From: Pseudobdellovibrionaceae bacterium
GTDB taxonomy: Bacteria; Bdellovibrionota; FAC87; UBA2466; JACKAF01
Assembly: GCA_020635235.1 (NCBI GenBank)
Contig: JACKAF010000001.1
Coordinates: 186,001 to 250,000 of the forward strand
Reading direction: 5' to 3'
DNA length: 64,000 bases
In this document: in pieces, positions 53,354 to 60,684 of the stretch
Position numbering within the stretch: the first letter of the stretch is position 1
Layout of the letters: each line of letters opens with the position of its first letter
Program-made: the position numbers and the translations under genes
Notes under the pieces: model-generated
What the model saw: only the letters and a program-made list of their open reading frames with translations
The model's database searches: none
What the model was told of the DNA's origin: nothing

Positions 53354-54373
53354 CTACCAACCTAAGACGTAGGCAAACACGAGGGGCGCCACAATGGTGG
53401 CGTCCGATTCGACGATGAATTTAGGCGTGTCGATGCCCAACTTGCCCCAAGTGATCTTTTCATTCGGCACGGCGCCTGAATAAGAGCCATAGCTCGTCGT
53501 GGAATCAGAAATCTGACAGAAGTAGCCCCACAGAGGGACGGACTTCGTTTCATCGTGTCGCAGAATATCCTGATTGATCAAAGGTACAACGCAGATAGGA
53601 AAATCACCCGCTATACCGCCGCCAATCTGGAAAAACCCGTACGAATTCTCGGTGGCCTCGGTTCGGTACCATTCCACCAGTGCCGCCATGTACTCCAAAC
53701 CACTCTTCATCGAGCGCAGAGATCGTAAATTCCCGCGGTGGGTTTCAGCGACACAGGCGTTGCCGAGCGTGGAATCTTCCCAGCCAGGAACAAACATCGG
53801 GAGCTTTTTCTCCCAAGCGGCAACAAGCCAGCTGTTTTTCGGATCGATCTGGAAGGGCCGCTCCGACTCCGGCATCGCCATCCAGTCGCCTATTAGCTGA
53901 TAAAAATACTCGTGGGGGAAGAAGCGCTCCCCAGACTCCTCGGCGGAAGCCCATTTCCGAACCATCAACTTGTCGATAACCCGCATCGCATCGTCTTCCG
54001 GAATGCAGGTATCGGTTACTCGATTCATGCCCTTATCAAGCAGGGCCGCTTCCTGAGCAGCTGTGAGATCTCGATAATTTGGAATTCTTCGGTAGTGCTC
54101 ATGGGCGACGAGGTTATAAACGTCCTCTTCCAGATTCGCGCCAGTACAGCTGATCGCGTGTACTTTTCCCTGACGGATCATCTCTGCGAGCGACAGGCCG
54201 AGCTCGGCGGTACTCATCGCGCCCGCCAAGGTTACCAGCATTTTCCCGCCCTTTTCCAGGTGCACACGGTAACCTTCCGCTGCATCAATCAGGGCCGCCG
54301 AATTGAAATGGCGGTAATGGTAGGTAATAAAGTGGGAAACAGGCGACTTTGCAGGGTCAAACATCCGAGCCAT
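53354..54373 (-). CDS. Deoxyhypusine synthase-family enzyme
   Basis: This 339-aa cytoplasmic protein has the length and motifs of the DHS family: KGGKMLVTLAGAMSTAELGL (NAD region), VHAISCTGANLEEDVYN, FFQIGGGIAGDFPICVVP, and EKITWGKLG, which carries the Lys that forms the enzyme-spermidine imine in eukaryotic DHS. IVESDATIVAPLVF closes the chain. In bacteria, which lack eIF5A, homologues make homospermidine or act on other polyamines; the true reaction is unknown. The key Lys suggests an active aminobutyl transferase. No polyamine genes are nearby. The family call is firm; the substrate is inferred. Confidence 0.9.
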   Translation of the reverse strand: MARMFDPAKSPVSHFITYHYRHFNSAALIDAAEGYRVHLEKGGKMLVTLAGAMSTAELGLSLAEMIRQGKVHAISCTGANLEEDVYNLVAHEHYRRIPNYRDLTAAQEAALLDKGMNRVTDTCIPEDDAMRVIDKLMVRKWASAEESGERFFPHEYFYQLIGDWMAMPESERPFQIDPKNSWLVAAWEKKLPMFVPGWEDSTLGNACVAETHRGNLRSLRSMKSGLEYMAALVEWYRTEATENSYGFFQIGGGIAGDFPICVVPLINQDILRHDETKSVPLWGYFCQISDSTTSYGSYSGAVPNEKITWGKLGIDTPKFIVESDATIVAPLVFAYVLGW

Positions 54374-54476
54374 TTTTCGTGAGACCTCCTAGGAATCGTT
54401 CAGAGAGACAGGGTTTTCATACCAGAAGAATTCCAGTGAATCAAACGATGAGCCGGAAAATCAAGCTGGGTGAGCC

Positions 54477-55178
54477 TTACAAGACTGTAATGACCCCGGC
54501 AGTGAGCTCGATCCCCCTACTGTAGTACTGATCGGCGTCTTTTTGCAGATCTACCAGACCGAGCGAGTAGCGAAGATTCACAAACCCACGGAAGTTTTTA
54601 GCGAAGACAAATTCGGTGCCCACACCGATGGCAAGCCCGATATCAAACTCGTTGAAACGGTCGATCAACGTCTGCGTGACCAGATTCAGGAGCCGAATCT
54701 CGCGAATGAGCGCCAACGAAAATGTGGGGCCCGCAAAGACGTATGGATTGAATCTGGCGCTGCCAAACTTGTATTTTAGGAGGATTGGAACTTCTACCGC
54801 GTCCATGGCGATTGTGCCGCCAACGCCAAATCCAAGCACCGGGAGGATCGTGTTCACTCCCTTTTGTATGTAGCGCAAGCCGGGCTGGATGAAGAGGCGT
54901 TCCGTAAGGAAAGCCCTTTCCCAGAACACCCCAATAATGAGTCCTTGGCGCGTCGAACCTTCTCCTTTTGGTTCATTCTTGGAAAACGCGAAATTAATGC
55001 CCAACTCAGCGCCGATTAGCCAGGGGACATAATAGCTTTTGTGCTGCGCTTTGGTTCGGCGCACCTTCTTCTTGCGGGCGGCAATCGCTGGCGCACCGTC
55101 CCCAAGAAGGGCGAACAATACGAGAAGCAGAACCGATTTCCTTACCCAGCCTAGTTGCTTGGGGCAAAATTGCATCAA
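54477..55178 (-). CDS. Outer-membrane beta-barrel protein
   Basis: This 233-aa protein has a signal peptide (VLLLVLFALLGDGAPAIA), a basic segment (RKKKVRRTKAQHK) and then alternating hydrophobic strands with turn-rich Gly/Asn/Tyr residues (ELGINFAFSKNE, LFIQPGLRYIQKG, FNPYVFAGPTFSL, FVNLRYSLGLVDL). This is the pattern of a small OmpA/porin-like beta-barrel of about eight strands ending near the C-terminus. It overlaps the upstream gene by four bases. Function unknown. Confidence 0.75.
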   Translation of the reverse strand: MMQFCPKQLGWVRKSVLLLVLFALLGDGAPAIAARKKKVRRTKAQHKSYYVPWLIGAELGINFAFSKNEPKGEGSTRQGLIIGVFWERAFLTERLFIQPGLRYIQKGVNTILPVLGFGVGGTIAMDAVEVPILLKYKFGSARFNPYVFAGPTFSLALIREIRLLNLVTQTLIDRFNEFDIGLAIGVGTEFVFAKNFRGFVNLRYSLGLVDLQKDADQYYSRGIELTAGVITVL

Positions 55179-55801
55179 TGCCTACTGGTTGATAGGGCGG
55201 GCCACTCCGGGGCCGAATCGCCAGAAGCGTCCTTACAGAAAGGATACAGGAAGAGCTGTAGTTTAATCAATTCGTCCGCTGTCAAACCATCTGCTGGTAT
55301 GGTCATCTGAATTTCGAATTCTGACCGGATGGGAAGCGACAGGTGGCGGACGTTTTTCTTGGATTCCGGCAGCGAGATTTCTTTAGTCTCACTCACGACG
55401 GGACGTTTTGACTTCGTTTTCGGGCGAACTGGCGCCGGCGCTTCCGGCTTTGCCACGGAGACCTTGTTCATCATCGCGTGCTCCCAGCCTATGGGATCCC
55501 GACTCCACTGCATGAAGTCCTCAACCGAGCTCTTCACCCGCGACTTGTAGACCTTTAAAGTGTTTTTGTTTACGTTGGTATTCTTCTTCTTGAATCTGCC
55601 AACCAAGAGACCGAGATTCTTGAGTACATATTCCGCGTTGGTTTCGCCTTCGCGAAGGACTCCGAAGAGATTGTTGCAGGCGCTCATACGACTGTGCATG
55701 GCGTTTTCGGAGATAATGCCGTTTTTCCCAGCGTCCTCCAAGAATTTGATGACCTCTTGAGTTTCATCGATCAAAGACATTTGACTATCCATAGGATCCA
55801 T
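55175..55801 (-). CDS. Cytoplasmic protein of unknown function with a helical DNA-binding-like region
   Basis: This 208-aa protein starts at one of the ATGs near 55801 and has no signal peptide. Residues about 10-75 form helices (LIDETQEVIKFLEDAGKNGI, LFGVLREGETNAEYVLKNLG), then KKKNTNVNKNTLKVYKSRVKSSVEDFMQW resembles a SAM-like core-binding helix bundle of DNA-binding proteins. A basic Pro/Lys linker and a C-terminal stretch (FEIQMTIPADGLTADELIKL) follow. It is coupled by a four-base overlap to the beta-barrel gene. I do not recognise the family. Confidence 0.6.
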   Translation of the reverse strand: MDPMDSQMSLIDETQEVIKFLEDAGKNGIISENAMHSRMSACNNLFGVLREGETNAEYVLKNLGLLVGRFKKKNTNVNKNTLKVYKSRVKSSVEDFMQWSRDPIGWEHAMMNKVSVAKPEAPAPVRPKTKSKRPVVSETKEISLPESKKNVRHLSLPIRSEFEIQMTIPADGLTADELIKLQLFLYPFCKDASGDSAPEWPALSTSRH

Positions 55802-55967
55802 CGAATTCCCTACACTGATGCCTTACCAGAATGACTCATGCCGGACGGATTCAACGAAGTTAGCCCGTTACCCGAGAACAGCAATAACATAGAGCTGTTC
55901 TGAGGAACTTGCAAGACCAACATCCGAGCTCTTTCCAGTATGATTCTGAAAGCTTACTGCATGCCCA

Positions 55968-55996
55968 TTGAGATCAAATCGATAATTCTGTATTAT
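55968..55996 (+). promoter_or_regulatory. Strong sigma70-type promoter for the 56030 lipoprotein
   Basis: TTGAGA (55968-55973) and TATTAT (55991-55996) are separated by exactly 17 bp, near consensus at both boxes. Transcription would start at about 56003, leaving a leader of about 27 nt with GGAGG before the GTG start at 56030. This also argues that the longer reading frame from 55940 is not the real start. Confidence 0.75.
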
Positions 55997-56029
55997 GTGC
56001 GCCCTATCCTTAAGATTGTGGAGGAATTC

Positions 56030-56791
56030 GTGCCAAAATTTGTCACCACCGCTATCAGGAATGCCGTGCTCGTTGCCATGCTGCTGTTGCTCAACGCTTG
56101 TGGCGATGGAACCGACACGTTGAAAGCAAAATCTAGTTTCATCCCTGACGGCGTGGCACTCGACAATATGGAAAAGGCGCTGCCGACCGACACGGGCATT
56201 GGTCTTCTCTATAAATATAAATCGGACAACGTACAGGTGGATTCGGTTTCCATAAATCCGGAAATCCGCGCCGACTTCCCCACTACGGCCAAACACCATT
56301 ACGCCTTGAGTACGCGTTACTTCCAGGTGCTTGCCTTCTTACGTAAAATTGAGGCCTTCCTGAAAGAACACGAAGATTTCTTGAAGAACAAAGCGCTCAA
56401 AGAGCGTTACGACAAGATAGTTGTCTTGCTGAAATCGGAACTCGAAGAGGAAAGACAGAAATTCAAGGATCAAAAGGAACCTGAATATACTGAGGTTCAG
56501 AAAAACAACTTCAATACGTTGGATCAACGGATGGCAGAGGCGACAGCCAAGCTGGCAAGCGATCACAACGTAAAATTCAAGGTAGCCAAGGCGGCCGAAG
56601 CTGGAAAGTACGAGGTCACGCTCAACGACTCAGCCGAATTCACAGGCAATGCTATGGATATTGAAGACGCTCTCGAGGCGCTCCTTGCGGACTGCAAAAC
56701 TTATAAGACCTTACTGACTACGGTCGGCGACACGGCATTGTCCAACGTACTGGAAGCAAAAATTGAGGCCATTGAGGACTACCTCCCCTAG
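56030..56791 (+). CDS. Lipoprotein of unknown function with coiled-coil
   Basis: The start is GTG 56030 behind GGAGGAATTC and a near-consensus promoter. This gives a lipoprotein signal (AVLVAMLLLLNAC), leaving about 230 mature residues. Residues about 100-185 are highly charged and helical (FLRKIEAFLKEHEDFLKNKA, VVLLKSELEEERQKFKDQKE), likely a coiled coil; the rest is mixed. I recognise no family. It is divergent from the 55175 gene and precedes the SRP RNA. Confidence 0.75.
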   Translation: MPKFVTTAIRNAVLVAMLLLLNACGDGTDTLKAKSSFIPDGVALDNMEKALPTDTGIGLLYKYKSDNVQVDSVSINPEIRADFPTTAKHHYALSTRYFQVLAFLRKIEAFLKEHEDFLKNKALKERYDKIVVLLKSELEEERQKFKDQKEPEYTEVQKNNFNTLDQRMAEATAKLASDHNVKFKVAKAAEAGKYEVTLNDSAEFTGNAMDIEDALEALLADCKTYKTLLTTVGDTALSNVLEAKIEAIEDYLP

Positions 56792-56867
56792 CCACCGAAT
56801 TCACACGCTTAAACAATAGGGTTGCCCGGCCAGGGAAACTCCACTAAACCTACAGCCATATATCTAT

Positions 56868-56963
56868 GGCTCGGCCCTGCGCGACAGAGCCCAGCGAACC
56901 CCGTCAGGTCCGGAAGGAAGCAGCGGTAGTTTGGTGCAATGTGCGACGCAGGTAACCCGAGCC
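56868..56963 (+). ncRNA. ffs: Signal recognition particle RNA (4.5S, bacterial small type)
   Basis: The conserved SRP domain IV is clear: GTCAGGTCCGGAAGGAAGCA (56903-56922). Flanking ends pair as GGCTCGG (56868-56874) with CCGAGCC (56957-56963), enclosing a hairpin RNA of about 96 nt without an Alu domain. It binds Ffh and targets membrane and secreted proteins. The order ffs-dnaX-ybaB-recR is common in bacteria. A possible promoter is TTGCCC (56822-56827), 17 bp, TAAACC (56845-56850), which would put the 5' end about 10 nt upstream of the stem, so the exact transcript start is uncertain. Confidence 0.93.
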
Positions 56964-57007
56964 ACTTAAGTATGGGGCTTGGGCTTTCCCAAGCCCTCTA
57001 CTTAAGG
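56964..57007 (+). terminator. Long hairpin between ffs and dnaX
   Basis: CTTAAGTA and GGGCTTGGG pair with CCCAAGCCC and TACTTAAG to form a long, nearly continuous stem around CTTT, directly after the SRP RNA. The following run (GGTTTACTGG) is poor in U, so termination may be partial; it would set the ratio of SRP RNA to dnaX mRNA or process the RNA 3' end. Confidence 0.6.
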
Positions 57008-57020
57008 TTTACTGGTTCCG

Positions 57021-58709
57021 ATGAGTTACCTCGCAATTGCACGAAAATGGCGCCCCACCGAATTTGAAGACCTTGTGGGCCAGACGCACGTCGTTCAGAC
57101 CTTAAGAAATGCCATCGCACACAACCGAGTATCACACGCCTATTTGTTTAGTGGACCAAGAGGGATCGGTAAAACCTCGGTCGCCCGCATTTTTGCCCGC
57201 GCTTTGCGATGCCCGAACAATGAGATGCCAGAATCCCAATTAATTGCCGAGGGACGCTCCTTGGACGTTGTGGAAATAGATGGCGCCTCAAACAATGGCG
57301 TGGAAGCCGTGCGAGAAATTCGTGAAAACGTCGCGTACGGGGCCTCAACCGGTACCTACAAAATTTACATCATCGACGAAGTCCACATGCTGAGTCTGAG
57401 CGCTTTCAATGCGCTGCTCAAGACCTTGGAAGAGCCGCCGCCTCATGTGGTGTTTATTTTCGCAACCACAGAAGTGCAAAAAATTCCGATGACGATTCTT
57501 TCCCGCTGCCAGCGTTTTGAATTCCGGCGGCTCACCAGCGTTCAGATCATTGAACGCCTCAAGGTCATCTTGGGAAAAGAGTCTTTGAGCATCTCCGAAG
57601 AAGGCCTGCGCGTTATTGCCGCTCATAGCGACGGCGCCCTACGAGACGCCCTATCTTTGTTGGATCAAGTGCTTTCCTGCTATTCCAGCACCCCTGAAAG
57701 CCAGCTGGACGAAAAGGAAGTGGTCGAAGCACTTGGCATCAGCAGCTCCAGCGCCTCGCGAGCATTGCTTGCCTGCATTCTAAAAGCGGATCTGCCAGCG
57801 GCGTTCAAGCTAATCGAAGAAACGTATTTTGGCGGGGTGGATCTAAAAAACTTTTGCGAACGCTGTTTAGAAGAGATCCGGATGCTCTACTTGATGGCTT
57901 TGGCCAACGAACAAAAAAAGCCCCTAACAACGGCCGATCTGGATATATCGAGCACGCATTTTGCTGAATTGGAAAATTTGAGCGCACAAGCTTCGCTGCT
58001 ACAGCTGGAAAGAATGGCGCAAATCTTTTCGCAGGTACTTTCTCAATTGAGCTGGGCTAGCTTGCCGCGATTTGTATTGGAGATGGCCGTCGCCCGAATG
58101 GCGAAGCTGGATGGTCTATCCAAGATTGAAAGCTTGTGGCAACAGACACCTGCGCAAACGGCTCCCCCTGTGAGTGCCGCAAAAGCAGCGACGTCTCCCG
58201 CTCAAAAGCCGGCCGCGAAATCTGCACCGTTGCCCCCTGAGGGGCCGCCTCCGGGACCACCGCCAGAAGCTTACGGGTCTCCTAGTCCGCCGGCAGGGTA
58301 CGCGCCTCCACCGCTAATAACCGGTCAGCCGAATTGGAAATCTTTTGTGGACGCCTTAATGAAAAGACGCCCACTGCTGGGGGCTTTACTGAGCCACGCA
58401 AATTTCAAGATCGATGACAAGGGAAAGAAAAAAATTGTGGTGGTGAGTTTCCCCGAAGAAAGCTTTTACGAAAAACAAGCCAAAGAAACCAAGAACTGGG
58501 ACGATATCACCAAGGCTATCCAAGATCATTTCGGACAAGAAACCGAAATTACTCTATCCAATGCGACAGAGGACACCCACCAAAGTCTTGAAACCACTCG
58601 GCAGATAGAAACTGAAGGCCTAAGAAAAAAAGCGCTGGAACACCCTTCCGTTCTCCAAGCCAAAGAAATGCTTGGAGGGGAAATTGTGGATGTTAAGATA
58701 GACAACTAA
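57021..58709 (+). CDS. dnaX: DNA polymerase III subunit gamma/tau, zinc module missing
   Basis: This 562-aa clamp-loader ATPase has MSYLAIARKWRPTEFEDLVGQ, Walker A (FSGPRGIGKTSVA), Walker B (IIDEVHML), the SRC motif (LSRCQRFEF) and sensor 2 (GALRDALSLLDQ). A Pro-rich linker (PPEGPPPGPPP) and a tau-type C-terminal domain follow. Family members carry a four-Cys zinc module after Walker A; here only the first Cys (Cys64 in RCPNN) remains and the loop is shortened to NEMPESQLIAEGRSLD, so it cannot bind zinc in the usual way. The clamp loader opens the beta clamp in replication. It is followed 13 bases later by ybaB. Confidence 0.96.
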   Translation: MSYLAIARKWRPTEFEDLVGQTHVVQTLRNAIAHNRVSHAYLFSGPRGIGKTSVARIFARALRCPNNEMPESQLIAEGRSLDVVEIDGASNNGVEAVREIRENVAYGASTGTYKIYIIDEVHMLSLSAFNALLKTLEEPPPHVVFIFATTEVQKIPMTILSRCQRFEFRRLTSVQIIERLKVILGKESLSISEEGLRVIAAHSDGALRDALSLLDQVLSCYSSTPESQLDEKEVVEALGISSSSASRALLACILKADLPAAFKLIEETYFGGVDLKNFCERCLEEIRMLYLMALANEQKKPLTTADLDISSTHFAELENLSAQASLLQLERMAQIFSQVLSQLSWASLPRFVLEMAVARMAKLDGLSKIESLWQQTPAQTAPPVSAAKAATSPAQKPAAKSAPLPPEGPPPGPPPEAYGSPSPPAGYAPPPLITGQPNWKSFVDALMKRRPLLGALLSHANFKIDDKGKKKIVVVSFPEESFYEKQAKETKNWDDITKAIQDHFGQETEITLSNATEDTHQSLETTRQIETEGLRKKALEHPSVLQAKEMLGGEIVDVKIDN

Positions 58710-58722
58710 CCGGGAGCACACC

Positions 58723-59049
58723 ATGAAGGGTTTAGGAATGGGCGGCCTTTTGCAACAAGCCCAGAAAATGCAGCAGGAGCTTAAACGCATTCAGGACGAA
58801 GCCGCTAAAAAAACTGCGGAATCTTCCGTGGGCGGTGGCATGGTCAAGGTGGTTGCCAATGGAAAACAAGAGGTAGTTTCCATTGAAATCGATCCCGAAG
58901 TTTTGAAAATGAACGATAAAGAAATGCTACAAGACTTACTCACTTCGGGGGTGAACGAAGCCTTGAAGAGCGCACATGCCTTGGTCTCTGAAGAAATGAA
59001 GGGTTTGATGGGGGGGCTGGGACCACTGTCCGGCCTGTTTAATTCTTAA
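58723..59049 (+). CDS. ybaB: YbaB/EbfC nucleoid-associated protein
   Basis: This 108-aa protein is of family length, with GGLLQQAQKMQQELKRIQDE at the start and VKVVANGKQEVVSIEIDPEVL in the beta core. It binds DNA as a dimer. It sits between dnaX and recR as in most bacteria; its stop overlaps the recR start by one base (TAATG). GGGAG precedes the ATG. Confidence 0.96.
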   Translation: MKGLGMGGLLQQAQKMQQELKRIQDEAAKKTAESSVGGGMVKVVANGKQEVVSIEIDPEVLKMNDKEMLQDLLTSGVNEALKSAHALVSEEMKGLMGGLGPLSGLFNS

Positions 59050-59657
59050 TGGACAACGAAACTATCGACATCGGTGCCTTAGAGAATCTGGTACAGGCAC
59101 TCAAACAGTTACCCGGAATTGGTGAAAAAACCGCGACTCGGCTTTCTCATCACATTATTCGGCAACCGGAGATCTACGCACAAACTCTGGCGCACAGCAT
59201 TTTGGAGGCGCGTCAGAAACTGCAGACCTGCGCAGTGTGTTGCAATTTTACTGAAACGCCCATTTGCGCTATCTGTAGCCACCCTCAGCGCCGAAGCGAT
59301 CTGGTTTGTGTCGTGGAAACCCCTGCAGATTTGGCTGCCTTTGAAAAAGCCCGGCACTTTGCTGGCAAATACCATGTACTGCATGGTGCCATTTCACCGC
59401 TGGACGGCGTGCACGAAAATAAGCTGAAAATTAAGGAACTCCAGGATCGGATCAAAAAAGATCAGGTACAGGAGGTAATTTTAGCGACAAACCCCACCGT
59501 GGAAGGGGATACAACCGCACTTTACATCGCGCGGCTTATCAAAACGAACGGGCTGAAAGTTAGCCGCATCGCATACGGAATACCGGTCGGCTCAGAAATT
59601 GAGTACCTTGATGGGGCAACCCTCGGCAAGGCACTTCAAAATCGCGTCGCCTTGTAA
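59049..59657 (+). CDS. recR: Recombination mediator protein RecR
   Basis: This 202-aa protein has the helix-hairpin-helix start (LVQALKQLPGIGEKTATRLS), the four-Cys zinc finger (CAVCCNFTETPICAIC), the Toprim domain (LVCVVETPADLAAFEKA, LDGV) and the Walker-like segment near VILATNPTVEGDTTALYI, ending in AYGIPVGSEIEYLDGATL. It acts with RecO/RecF to load RecA on gapped DNA. It is coupled to ybaB and lies 16 bases before mglA, so mglA may be in the same transcript. Confidence 0.97.
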   Translation: MDNETIDIGALENLVQALKQLPGIGEKTATRLSHHIIRQPEIYAQTLAHSILEARQKLQTCAVCCNFTETPICAICSHPQRRSDLVCVVETPADLAAFEKARHFAGKYHVLHGAISPLDGVHENKLKIKELQDRIKKDQVQEVILATNPTVEGDTTALYIARLIKTNGLKVSRIAYGIPVGSEIEYLDGATLGKALQNRVAL

Positions 59658-59673
59658 TACAGTAGGGATAGTC

Positions 59674-60255
59674 ATGTCCTTTATCAACTACGCGGCTCGC
59701 GAAATTAATTGCAAGATTGTCTACTACGGCCCTGGCATGGGCGGGAAAACGACTAACTTGCAGTACATCTACTCGCAAACCAGTCCTGACAATAAGGGGA
59801 AGATGGTGTCGCTCACCGGTGATACCGAGCGCACTCTCTTTTTTGACTTTCTGCCGCTGAACATTGGCGAAATCCGTGGTTTTAAGACACGTTTCCATCT
59901 TTACACAGTTCCTGGCCAGCGCTTCTACGATGCCAGCCGGAAACTGGTCCTCAAGGGAGTCGATGGGGTGGTCTTTGTGGCGGATTCGCGGGTCGAGCGG
60001 ATGGAAGAAAACATCGCGAGCCTGAAGAGCCTGGACACCAACCTCCGGGAACAGGGCTACGATCTGCGCCAGCTTCCCTTTGTCATTCAGTACAATAAGC
60101 GCGACACCGACAACCCCATCCCGCTGAAGGTGCTCCACGAGCAGCTCAACACCTTCGGTGCGGACGAGTTCGAGGCGGTGGCCAAAGACGGCCAGGGCGT
60201 GTTTGAGACCCTCAAATCCGTGTCCAAGAAGATTCTCCGGTCCTTGCGGTCCTAA
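59674..60255 (+). CDS. mglA: MglA-type small GTPase
   Basis: This 193-aa Ras-like GTPase has a P-loop GPGMGGKTTN (19-28), switch region with LFFDFLPL, the TVPGQRFY switch II segment and NKRD as the base-specificity motif. In Myxococcus MglA sets the leading cell pole and drives gliding and type IV pilus polarity; in Bdellovibrio an MglA homologue is linked to pili and prey entry. The partner MglB GAP is not in the window. ATG 59674 with AGTAGGGATAG upstream is preferred to an upstream in-frame start that lies inside recR. A weak GGGG/CCCC hairpin follows before the tRNA-Asn promoter. Confidence 0.94.
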   Translation: MSFINYAAREINCKIVYYGPGMGGKTTNLQYIYSQTSPDNKGKMVSLTGDTERTLFFDFLPLNIGEIRGFKTRFHLYTVPGQRFYDASRKLVLKGVDGVVFVADSRVERMEENIASLKSLDTNLREQGYDLRQLPFVIQYNKRDTDNPIPLKVLHEQLNTFGADEFEAVAKDGQGVFETLKSVSKKILRSLRS

Positions 60256-60275
60256 ATTTGTCCCCAAAGGGGCTC

Positions 60276-60303
60276 TTTACATTCCGTTCCAAGCAAGTAG
60301 AAT
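60276..60303 (+). promoter_or_regulatory. tRNA-Asn promoter
   Basis: TTTACA (60276-60281) and TAGAAT (60298-60303) are 16 bp apart, and the tRNA begins 21 bp after the -10 box, so transcription would start around 60310. The match to sigma70 is good. Confidence 0.65.
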
Positions 60304-60324
60304 GCCCCCTTTGACCGATCGTGT

Positions 60325-60378
<54 letters not shown>

Positions 60379-60400
<22 letters not shown>

Positions 60401-60519
60401 ATTCCGTTTTACACTACATCTGACAAGTAGGACTCCATCGTTCGCTTCGCGGTCGAATCCGTCCCGGGGAGCCAATTCCGTTTTACACTACATCTGACAA
60501 GTAGGACTCCATCGTTCGC
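60379..60519 (+). repeat. 74-bp direct repeat carrying the tRNA-Asn 3' end
   Basis: The last 22 nt of the tRNA (60379-60400) and the next 45 nt recur exactly at 60453-60519, so the T-loop-to-CCA segment is present twice, 74 bp apart. The second 22-nt copy is at 60453-60474. The spacer is 52 nt and ends in a small hairpin, CGC-TTC-GCG, just before the second copy. The same design, with an unrelated spacer body and a 63-bp period, follows tRNA-Ser at 26422-26632. Confidence 0.95.
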
Positions 60520-60684
60520 GTCCAAGAAACGCCATCCAACGCGTTGCTTCCGATCTCCAACCAAAGTGAAGTCTGAAAACCCACGAGGACAAAGGATTTT
60601 TCGCGAAGGCTTGACCCAACTTCGGCATCGATGACAGCCTTTAAACCGCGCGACTTGGGCGAGCGCGTAACATGGGAGATGGGA
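60520..60684. other. Intergenic leader before the M14-like gene
   Basis: The remainder of the gap after the tRNA-Asn repeat. GGGAG at 60674-60678 is the ribosome site for ATG 60685. No other structured or coding element is seen. Confidence 0.4.

Noticed and set aside
55940..56029. Upstream extension of the 56030 lipoprotein
   Set aside because: The extension overlaps a near-consensus promoter, and GTG 56030 has GGAGG and a clean signal peptide.
59560..60267. 235-codon frame antisense to mglA
   Set aside because: The plus strand encodes a complete MglA GTPase with all G motifs.
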